A stretch of 5,511 nt of DNA from JAHJCW01 sp965369995. GTDB taxonomy: Bacteria; Fidelibacterota; Marinisomatia; Marinisomatales; JAHJCW01. The notes under the pieces were generated by a model. It did not search any database. It was not told where the DNA came from and saw only the letters and a list, made by a program, of their open reading frames with translations. Of this stretch, positions 1 to 5,511 are shown piece by piece; positions within the stretch are counted from its first letter, which is position 1; each line of letters begins with the position of its first letter. The stretch is taken from NCBI GenBank assembly GCA_965369995.1, contig CBDURO010000065.1, forward strand, positions 1 through 5,511. Direction: 5' to 3'. The translations under genes were made by a program, and so were the position numbers.

Positions 1-216
1 GGCGGAACCCAATATATGATTTTAAGTGCGGTTCCATTCCATAAATTAGGACTACCAACTTTACCGGATAGTTCTTCTTCCTCAAAATCCGAAACAATAC
101 AACATACTGTTTATAAAGGAATGATTGCACCAGGAGCCTTGTTAGCAGGTCTGCTAGTGGCAGCATATCGTAGTAATAAATCGCATCATGAAAGCGAAGA
201 AGGGAGGTCAAAATGA
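1..216 (+). CDS. hybA: HybA, hydrogenase-2-type ferredoxin-like electron-transfer subunit (C-terminal 71 residues, 5' partial)
   Basis: The frame is open to the left edge of the window, so the ATG at 16 is internal and the gene begins upstream. The visible part is the C-terminal end of HybA, the periplasmic four-[4Fe-4S] protein that carries electrons between the hydrogenase small subunit and HybB. The cluster-binding cysteines lie outside the window. The match to E. coli HybA (from memory) is clear: GGTQ, then a VPFHKLGLPTLPD stretch, a serine-rich linker, SETIQHTVYKGM, one hydrophobic segment (roughly PGALLAGLLVAAY) and a charged tail with paired histidines. The hydrophobic segment is the single C-terminal membrane anchor known for HybA, and the Arg/Lys/His-rich tail fits a cytoplasmic end. 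The stop codon overlaps the hybB start (ATGA, 213-216), which implies translational coupling. Confidence 0.92.
   Translation, partial: GGTQYMILSAVPFHKLGLPTLPDSSSSSKSETIQHTVYKGMIAPGALLAGLLVAAYRSNKSHHESEEGRSK
201..207 (+). promoter_or_regulatory. Strong Shine-Dalgarno for hybB
   Basis: AGGGAGG lies inside the last codons of hybA, five bases before the hybB ATG at 213. It supports that start. It also shows that the host uses classical Shine-Dalgarno initiation, which is uncommon in typical Bacteroidia. Confidence 0.8.
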
Positions 217-1358
217 GTGATAACAAAGCACTTGGTGGTAAAATAATTACCAAACCATTCATCATTTTGGCCATTTTTGCCGGAATTGCTGGAGTACTGC
301 TCATTAAACGGTTCATATTCGGATTAGGGTCAGTTACTAATCTTTCCGATGGTTATCCATGGGGAATGTGGATTGTGTATGACGTGGTAATTGGAACAGC
401 GATAGGTTGTGGTGGCTATGTAATGGCAATATTGGTGTACATTTTCAATAAAGGCAAATATCATCCATTGGTACGCCCTGCACTACTCACAAGTGTATTT
501 GGATATACAATGGCAGGAGTCGCAATATTTATTGATGTGGGACGATACTGGCAAATATATAATATATTCTTACCCCGGCATGTAAATCTTAATTCAATAA
601 TGTTTGAAGTGGCGTTTTGTATAGCAACTTATGTTTTAGTACTTTGGATTGAATTTTCACCAATATTCCTAGAAAAATTCAAAAAGAAAAAACCCCTTGG
701 TTGGATTAATAAACTGTTGTTTATTTTCATTGCTATTGGAATTTTATTACCAACCATGCATCAATCATCCTTAGGTAGTTTAATGATAATTGCCGGGAAT
801 AAACTTTCAGCACTTTGGCAGACAGGTTGGCTACCGGTTTTATTCCTGATATCTGCAATAATGATGGGATATGCTATTGTAGTTTTTGAATCATTGTATT
901 CATCTTCCGGATTTAAAAGACCTTTTGAGACATCTGTTTTAGGTAGAATCGGTAAACTTATGGCTTGGTTAGTGGTTGTATATCTAATACTACGCTTTGG
1001 TGATTTGATCTGGCGCGGAAAATTAGGACTGATCTTTACTGACGGTTGGGTAAACAGTATAATGTTCATAGTTGAGAACCTATTATATATTATACCAATG
1101 GTATTGCTTTTCTCAGAGAAACACAGACAAAGCACCAAATCGCTATTTTTAGCGGCGGTATTATTGTTATTAGCCGGTGCAGTCTATCGTTTTAATGCAT
1201 TCCTAGTCGGATTCGATCCGGGTATGGGATGGCATTACTGGCCATCAGCTAGTGAAATACTGATTACTATCGGTATTATTGCCATGGAAATTATGGCATA
1301 CTTAGCGTTTGTAAAATGGCTACCCGTTTTACCAAATATTAAACATTCAACATCATAA
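213..1358 (+). CDS. hybB: HybB, NrfD/PsrC-family integral membrane quinone-reactive hydrogenase subunit
   Basis: HybB anchors the Hyb hydrogenase in the cytoplasmic membrane and exchanges electrons with menaquinone; the family has no haem. The 381 residues compare with about 392 in E. coli HybB and align along the whole length. Shared blocks (from memory of E. coli HybB) include LGGKII.KP near residue 7, FGLGSVTNL, the YPWGMWI motif near 48, KYHPLVRPALL near 82, IDVGRYW near 107, LPTMHQSSLGSLMI near 179 and LRFGDLIWR near 261. Ten hydrophobic segments are visible at roughly 14-36, 48-78, 83-112, 125-152, 164-192, 206-229, 242-267, 279-300, 309-334 and 346-374, matching the ten-helix NrfD fold. 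The start is fixed by the strong ribosome site and by the ATGA overlap with hybA. Nothing looks broken. An opposite-strand frame inside this gene (761-1138) is only a shadow. Confidence 0.96.
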   Translation: MSDNKALGGKIITKPFIILAIFAGIAGVLLIKRFIFGLGSVTNLSDGYPWGMWIVYDVVIGTAIGCGGYVMAILVYIFNKGKYHPLVRPALLTSVFGYTMAGVAIFIDVGRYWQIYNIFLPRHVNLNSIMFEVAFCIATYVLVLWIEFSPIFLEKFKKKKPLGWINKLLFIFIAIGILLPTMHQSSLGSLMIIAGNKLSALWQTGWLPVLFLISAIMMGYAIVVFESLYSSSGFKRPFETSVLGRIGKLMAWLVVVYLILRFGDLIWRGKLGLIFTDGWVNSIMFIVENLLYIIPMVLLFSEKHRQSTKSLFLAAVLLLLAGAVYRFNAFLVGFDPGMGWHYWPSASEILITIGIIAMEIMAYLAFVKWLPVLPNIKHSTS

Positions 1359-1365
1359 TAGGGAG
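1359..1365 (+). promoter_or_regulatory. Shine-Dalgarno for hybC
   Basis: TAGGGAG directly follows the hybB stop and sits seven bases before the hybC ATG at 1373. It confirms that start, which also matches the E. coli HybC N-terminus in alignment. The hybB-hybC gap is only 14 bases, so the genes share a transcript. Confidence 0.7.
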
Positions 1366-1372
1366 TTTACCA

Positions 1373-3088
1373 ATGGCAAAAAGAATTACAGTTGATCCAA
1401 TTACTAGAATAGAAGGTCATTTACGCATTGATTGCGATATCAAAAATGGTAAAATTTCCAACGCCTGGTCATCCGGGCAAATGTTCCGCGGTATAGAGGA
1501 AATCCTCCTCGGACGTGATCCTCGCGATGCATGGATATTTACGCAAAGATTCTGCGGGGTTTGTACAACTGTACATGCAATAGCATCAGTTCGTACAGTA
1601 GAAAATGCATTAGATATGGAAATACCTGTGAATGCACAATTTATCCGAAACATGATTATTGCAGCACATGGCATTCACGACCATATTGTGCATTTCTATC
1701 ATCTTTCAGCATTGGATTGGGTAGATATCGTGTCAGCGCTATCAGCCGATCCGAAAGCAGCATCCAAATTGGCACAAAGTCTATCCCCTTGGCCCAATAA
1801 TGGTGCGATAGAATTTAAAGCGGTGCAAGATAAACTGAAGAAGTTTGTTGCTTCCGGACAATTAGGGATATTTGCAAATGGCTATTGGGGTCATCCGGCA
1901 ATGAAATTACCACCTGAGGTAAATTTAATTGCAGCAGCTCATTATTTAGAAGCGTTTGAATATCAACGAATAGCAAATAAAGTAGTAGCAATTTTAGGTA
2001 GTAAAACACCGCATATCCAAAATTTAGCAGTTGGCGGTGTTTCAAATCCAATTAATCCTGATAGTCAGTCCGCGCTGAATATGGAACGCTTGTATTATGT
2101 TAAAACACTAATGGATGAATTAGAAGGATTTATCCGCAATGTTTATCTTATTGACTTAGCTGCGATTGGCGCAATGTATGCCCATTGGCTGCCCTACGGA
2201 AAAGGTGTTACTAATTATCTCAGTGTACCGGACTTCCCAACAAACACAAAGGGAACAAAATTCGGTACGCCGGGTGGATATATTAAAAATGGTGATATTG
2301 GCACTTTCAAAGCTATCAATTCATTCCAAGATAAATTCTTCATGAACGGTGTAAAGGAAAGCGTAAAACACTCTTGGTACGAAGGTGACAAAACACTGCA
2401 TCCTTATAAAGGTGAAACGAAGACATATTATACCGATTTTAAAGAAAATGATAAGTACTCTTGGGTAAAATCCCCGAGTTTCTATGATGAACCGACACAG
2501 GTCGGACCATTGGCAAATGTATTAGGTATGTATGCAGCAGGACATAATCCAACTCAGACATACACAAATCTTGCATTAGAGAAAATAAGTGCAATAGCCG
2601 GAACTAAAGTTGGAATTGGCGCGCTTCATTCAACACTAGGTCGCCACGCTGCACGTTGTGTAAGGACTAATGTATTAATTGATATACTAAAAGAAAATTA
2701 TAATTACTTGATAGCAAATATCGCATCCGGCGATATGGAAACATTCAATCCGCCTACATTCCCGAAAGGTACGCAAACCGGATTTGGTTTCCATGAAGCT
2801 CCTCGTGGTACTTTATCTCATTGGATTGTCATTAAAGACAGTAAAATTAAGAATTATCAAGCAGTCGTTCCTTCAACTTGGAATGCCGGACCACGTAACC
2901 AAGATGATAAAATGGGACCATATGAAGCTTCTTTAATCGACAATCCGATTGCTGATTCGGAAAGACCGTTGGAAGTACTACGTACAATACATTCATTTGA
3001 TCCATGTTTGGCATGTGCAATACACATTCACGATAATAAAAGGCAAGATACAATCCGTGTCAAAACATTATCTCGATTCCCAAGTTAG
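1373..3088 (+). CDS. hybC: HybC, [NiFe]-hydrogenase large (catalytic) subunit precursor
   Basis: The large subunit holds the Ni-Fe(CN)2CO centre that splits or makes H2. It is exported with its Tat-signal-bearing small subunit as a folded pair. At 571 residues it is close to E. coli HybC (567). Visible landmarks are RIEGH at 12-16, RGIEE at 39-43, the N-terminal metal-binding pair CGVC (C61, C64), ANGYWGHPAMKLPPEVNLI mid-protein, KTPHIQNL, APRG with the active-site-proximal R478, and the C-terminal pair DPCLAC (C545, C548) followed by AIH. Full-length similarity to E. coli HybC points to group 1c (Hyb-type), which is usually oxygen-sensitive and linked to menaquinone. Cleavage by HybD is expected after H551 and would release residues 552-571. 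That 20-residue tail ends LSRFPS, beyond the usual VKVL-like end (E. coli tail 15 residues). The last 32 bases overlap the proposed hybD start. Other frames within it are shadows. Confidence 0.98.
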   Translation: MAKRITVDPITRIEGHLRIDCDIKNGKISNAWSSGQMFRGIEEILLGRDPRDAWIFTQRFCGVCTTVHAIASVRTVENALDMEIPVNAQFIRNMIIAAHGIHDHIVHFYHLSALDWVDIVSALSADPKAASKLAQSLSPWPNNGAIEFKAVQDKLKKFVASGQLGIFANGYWGHPAMKLPPEVNLIAAAHYLEAFEYQRIANKVVAILGSKTPHIQNLAVGGVSNPINPDSQSALNMERLYYVKTLMDELEGFIRNVYLIDLAAIGAMYAHWLPYGKGVTNYLSVPDFPTNTKGTKFGTPGGYIKNGDIGTFKAINSFQDKFFMNGVKESVKHSWYEGDKTLHPYKGETKTYYTDFKENDKYSWVKSPSFYDEPTQVGPLANVLGMYAAGHNPTQTYTNLALEKISAIAGTKVGIGALHSTLGRHAARCVRTNVLIDILKENYNYLIANIASGDMETFNPPTFPKGTQTGFGFHEAPRGTLSHWIVIKDSKIKNYQAVVPSTWNAGPRNQDDKMGPYEASLIDNPIADSERPLEVLRTIHSFDPCLACAIHIHDNKRQDTIRVKTLSRFPS

Positions 3089-3575
3089 CCCAGCGGATGT
3101 AACAGTACTCGGGATCGGTAATTTATTAATGGGGGATGAAGGTGTTGGTATTCATCTAATACAAACCTTAAAGGAATCCTACACCTTCTCCCCTTCCATT
3201 AATTTAATAGATGGCGGTACAACCGGTCTTGATCTTATTCCTTATTTTGAATATTGTGAAAAAATGATAATCGTAGATGCCGTTGATTTTCAGAAAGAAC
3301 CCGGACACATTGGAACGCTCTACAACGAAGAAATTCACTATAAATTTAATACAAAATTATCACTACATCATGCCGGTTTAGCTGATGTATTAAGCGTTAT
3401 AAAACTGACTGATATTCCCTCCCCGGATATGATGTTAATCGGTGTGCAACCACTACATGTGAAAATGGGAATTAATCTAAGTGACAAAATAGCTGATAAA
3501 ATGGAACAACTCCTCAATACAGTAATTGAGAAATTGGAAGAATGGGGAATTGAATGTAAACCAATTTCTGACTAA
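3057..3575 (+). CDS. hybD: HybD, nickel-dependent hydrogenase maturation endopeptidase (M52 family), GTG start proposed
   Basis: HybD trims the C-terminal tail of HybC after nickel insertion, closing the active site. From the GTG the protein has 172 residues, against 164 in E. coli HybD. Visible landmarks are VLGIGNLLMGDEGVG (17-31) with nickel-ligand Glu28 (E16 in E. coli), LIDGGTTGLDL (50-60), IIVDAVD with Asp74 (E. coli D62), LHHAGLADVL with His104 as the likely third ligand (E. coli H93), and LIGVQP. The family identity is secure but the start is not. No in-frame ATG precedes the GIGN motif; the next in-frame ATG (in LLMGDE) would destroy it. GTG at 3057 is the closest in-frame conventional start and overlaps hybC by 32 bases. 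The nearest purine-rich stretch, AAAAGG, lies 13 bases upstream, which is long. Frame alternatives further upstream (GTG 3015, TTG 2997, TTG 2949) give even larger overlaps. Confidence 0.93.
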   Translation: MSKHYLDSQVSPADVTVLGIGNLLMGDEGVGIHLIQTLKESYTFSPSINLIDGGTTGLDLIPYFEYCEKMIIVDAVDFQKEPGHIGTLYNEEIHYKFNTKLSLHHAGLADVLSVIKLTDIPSPDMMLIGVQPLHVKMGINLSDKIADKMEQLLNTVIEKLEEWGIECKPISD

Positions 3576-3591
3576 TATATAATCACCAATA

Positions 3592-3597
3592 AAAGGA
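3592..3597 (+). promoter_or_regulatory. Shine-Dalgarno for the four-helix membrane protein gene
   Basis: AAAGGA sits six bases before the ATG at 3604, in the 28-base gap after hybD. It supports the chosen start. The gap contains no hairpin or T-run that would act as a terminator and no convincing promoter, so read-through from the hydrogenase genes is expected. Confidence 0.65.
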
Positions 3598-3603
3598 CTA
3601 TCG

Positions 3604-3993
3604 ATGTCATACAAAAAATTATTGGTAATAACACTCTGGTTAGTTACCTTACATTCTCTTTTTGTTGGAATAGCAATGATACTATTTCCAACCGACTGGA
3701 TTTCATATTTTGATATAATACCATCTAAACATCGTTTTTTTATTATGCAAGGTGGTGTTTTTCACCTGGTAATGGCAGTTGCTTATGGGATGGCTGCCTC
3801 TAATGTGAAAGGAAATTCAACACTTATTAAGTTTGCAATCGCTGCAAAATTTATCGCGACATTTTTTTTACTATCATATTTTACATTTATAAATCAATTC
3901 GGTATCATATTATTATCAGCTATTGGCGATTTTTGTATGGGATTAGTAGTAGTATTATTTTCCCGAAAATATAAAACTGAATTGAGCACATGA
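3604..3993 (+). CDS. Uncharacterised small four-helix membrane protein
   Basis: I do not recognise this gene. The 129-residue protein is strongly hydrophobic, with four likely transmembrane helices at about 6-28, 45-65, 74-95 and 99-119 and a basic C-terminal end (RKYK). Features that could be conserved are an LFP turn after helix 1 (27-29), QGGVFHLVMA at the start of helix 2 (49-58) with a membrane-embedded histidine (H54), K82 in helix 3, and a Gly-Asp pair (G108, D109) inside helix 4. Polar and charged residues inside helices suggest a functional pore, cofactor or partner contact and not a simple anchor. The overall pattern recalls small four-helix DoxX/DUF-type proteins, but I cannot assign a family. 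It follows hybD by 28 bases and overlaps the next gene by ATGA, so it is probably made together with the epimerase-like protein. A quinone- or hydrogenase-related role is a guess from position only. Confidence 0.85.
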   Translation: MSYKKLLVITLWLVTLHSLFVGIAMILFPTDWISYFDIIPSKHRFFIMQGGVFHLVMAVAYGMAASNVKGNSTLIKFAIAAKFIATFFLLSYFTFINQFGIILLSAIGDFCMGLVVVLFSRKYKTELST

Positions 3994-5495
3994 TACCAAA
4001 GCTTCCTAAGATGATTGTCACCGGAGCTTCCGGGTTTGTTGGAAGACACTTATTGAATCATTTCAAAGATAAATATTTTATATATGCTTTCGCCAGAAAA
4101 ACTCAGCAGCAGGCACGAGTTCCTGTACATAAAAATATAAAATGGATATTAGTTGATATTGCCAACGAGGAACGACTAGCTCTCGAAATCCAAAATATAA
4201 AACATAGAGGGAAAATTGATTTTGTCATTCACTTAGCCGGTTATTACGATTTTGGCAATAAACCGAATCCCGAGTATGATCGGACAAATGTATTCGGTAC
4301 GGAATTAATGCTTAAATATTCTAAACAATTAATGCCCAAGCGATTTATTTTTTCCAGCTCCATTGCCGCTTGCAATTTTCCAAAAAATGGTGATTCCCTA
4401 AACGAAACAACACCGGTAGATGCTGATTTCCCTTATGCTGTAAGTAAACTAAAAGCTGAAACTTTAGTTAAGGAATATTCACAATATTTCCCTTGTTCAA
4501 TAGTCCGATTTGCTGCCGTTTACAGCGACTGGTGTGAATATGGACCTTTATATATGTTTTTACAAACTTGGTTCTCTAAAGGATGGAATAGCAGAATTTT
4601 AGGTGGGAAAGGAGAATCGGCTGTGCCATATATCCACGAAAGTTGTTTGAATAGACTTATTAATACGATTCTATCAAAAACAGATGAACTTCCACAAATT
4701 GATACCTACATTGCAAGCCCAAACGGTTCAACATCGCATAAAGCATTATTTGACATTGGAACAAAACTATATTTTGGAAAAGTTAAAACACCTATCAAAA
4801 TGCCAATATTGATCACTCAAGTTGGCGTGCGGTTAAGATATTGGCTAGGATCATTAATCGGAAAACCGCCATTTGAAAGACCATGGATGACAAAGTATAT
4901 TGACTTAAAATTGACTACGGATGCGACTTATACGATGAAAACCCTAAACTGGGAACCAAGTCCGCGCCGTTTAATTGAGCGAAGATTACTATATTTGGTA
5001 GAACATTTGCGTAGTTTACCAATTGAGTGGTATTCTAGAAACCAAGTTGCATTAAAAATTCATTCCGCTGAACGTCCCAACTTATTGATCTCTAATGCGC
5101 TGATGGCATACCAAAATGATGTAGTTGATGAAATATTTGCGCATATCTTTTATAATAAAGAAAAGGAATTATACCTACATTATCAATTGATGAATTCGGA
5201 TTACTTAACTTGGTACATTAATGTTATTTATAATCTTATAGTTACATCGGTGCGCACAGGTAATCGTTTGTCACTAGTAAATTATGTGCATTCCTTAGCT
5301 ATAATGCGAAAGCGAGAAGGGTTCAATCCTAATGAGGTATGTCAGGCAATAATTGACTCCGGTACAATAATAATAAACAAACTTATCAGTTTACCTGAAT
5401 TAACAAAATACGAAGGACGCATACACGATACGATTGGCCTCTCCATTCAAATGATGGTTGATGAAATCCGAGATACTTATGATCTAGCATTATAG
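3990..5495 (+). CDS. Extended short-chain dehydrogenase / NAD(P)-dependent epimerase-like protein with a C-terminal helical domain
   Basis: Residues about 6-340 form an extended-SDR Rossmann domain. It has TGASGFVG (11-18) for dinucleotide binding, VDIAN (55-59), HLAG (81-84), an SSS run with S124, and YAVSK with Y149 and K153. The triad S124/Y149/K153 has the same numbering as E. coli GalE. An aromatic/tryptophan-rich substrate half follows (for example RFAAVY, VPYIHES at 212-218). The second strand ends in FARK (34-37) with Arg36/Lys37 and no Asp, which suggests NADP preference (inference). Typical members end near 310-350 residues. Here about 160 further residues (roughly 341-501) are predicted mainly helical, with an SLAIMRKREGFNPNEV stretch (435-450) vaguely like RsbRD-type N-terminal sensor domains; that comparison is weak. 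The ATG overlaps the preceding stop (ATGA) with only a poor ribosome site (TGAG), so translation is probably coupled. The substrate is unknown, and no sugar-nucleotide genes are visible nearby. Confidence 0.9.
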   Translation: MIPKLPKMIVTGASGFVGRHLLNHFKDKYFIYAFARKTQQQARVPVHKNIKWILVDIANEERLALEIQNIKHRGKIDFVIHLAGYYDFGNKPNPEYDRTNVFGTELMLKYSKQLMPKRFIFSSSIAACNFPKNGDSLNETTPVDADFPYAVSKLKAETLVKEYSQYFPCSIVRFAAVYSDWCEYGPLYMFLQTWFSKGWNSRILGGKGESAVPYIHESCLNRLINTILSKTDELPQIDTYIASPNGSTSHKALFDIGTKLYFGKVKTPIKMPILITQVGVRLRYWLGSLIGKPPFERPWMTKYIDLKLTTDATYTMKTLNWEPSPRRLIERRLLYLVEHLRSLPIEWYSRNQVALKIHSAERPNLLISNALMAYQNDVVDEIFAHIFYNKEKELYLHYQLMNSDYLTWYINVIYNLIVTSVRTGNRLSLVNYVHSLAIMRKREGFNPNEVCQAIIDSGTIIINKLISLPELTKYEGRIHDTIGLSIQMMVDEIRDTYDLAL

Positions 5496-5511
5496 TCTAA
5501 ATTTTAAATAA
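5496..5511. other. Short AT-rich non-coding end of window
   Basis: Sixteen bases follow the last stop codon and run to the window edge. They are almost entirely A/T and too short to show whether a terminator or another gene follows. Confidence 0.6.

Noticed and set aside
16..216. A free-standing 66-residue protein starting at ATG 16
   Set aside because: The upstream codons to the window edge (GGTQY) continue the HybA alignment without a break, so this is the end of a longer gene.
761..1138. Opposite-strand frame of 125 residues inside hybB
   Set aside because: It lies wholly within a gene with strong full-length homology, has no ribosome site of note, and its composition looks like a reverse-complement shadow.
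1417..2051. Opposite-strand and +1-frame reading frames inside hybC (1417-1674, 1531-1800, 1815-2051)
   Set aside because: They overlap conserved hybC coding sequence, including the CGVC region, and show no domain or start signal of their own.
2847..3053. Opposite-strand frame at the end of hybC
   Set aside because: It is a shadow of the conserved C-terminal cysteine region of hybC.
2949..3056. N-terminal extension of HybD from TTG at 2949
   Set aside because: It would add 36 residues with no counterpart in the HybD family and overlap hybC by about 140 bases; the residues read like hybC shifted by one base.
3576..3603. Possible terminator or promoter between hybD and the next gene
   Set aside because: Only 28 AT-rich bases with no inverted repeat, T-run or paired -35/-10 elements; a ribosome site fills the 3' part.

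Overview
This window holds the 3' part of a Hyb-type (uptake/bidirectional, membrane-bound, periplasm-facing) [NiFe]-hydrogenase operon, followed by two genes that are not part of the classical hyb set. Everything is on the + strand and tightly packed, and there is no room for an internal promoter or terminator. The DNA is AT-rich and shows clear Shine-Dalgarno sequences (AGGGAGG, TAGGGAG, AAAGGA). The proteins resemble E. coli HybA/B/C/D along their length as recalled, but the base composition is not enterobacterial. A low-GC environmental anaerobe is likely. An Ignavibacteria/Chlorobi-like lineage is possible, but the clear Shine-Dalgarno usage argues against typical Bacteroidia, and I cannot fix the phylum from this window.

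Layout: 1-216 is the C-terminal end of the HybA ferredoxin-like subunit, cut by the window edge. 213-1358 is HybB, the ten-helix quinone-reactive membrane subunit, overlapping hybA by ATGA. 1373-3088 is HybC, the NiFe catalytic large subunit, with both cysteine pairs and a cleavable C-terminal tail. About 3057-3575 is HybD, the endopeptidase that removes that tail; its reading frame has no ATG at the expected place and overlaps the end of hybC. 3604-3993 is an unrecognised four-helix membrane protein. 3990-5495 is an extended short-chain dehydrogenase/NAD(P)-dependent epimerase-like protein with an added helical domain of about 160 residues. The last 16 bases are non-coding.

Working model: the small subunit (expected upstream, outside the window) and HybC form the H2-activating dimer. 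HybA relays electrons and HybB passes them to, or takes them from, the membrane quinone pool. HybD finishes HybC maturation once nickel is in place. The two distal genes are translationally coupled to each other (ATGA overlap) and lie 28 bases after hybD, so they are probably co-transcribed with the hydrogenase. They stand where E. coli has hybE/F/G, their role is unknown, and they are the least explained part of the window.
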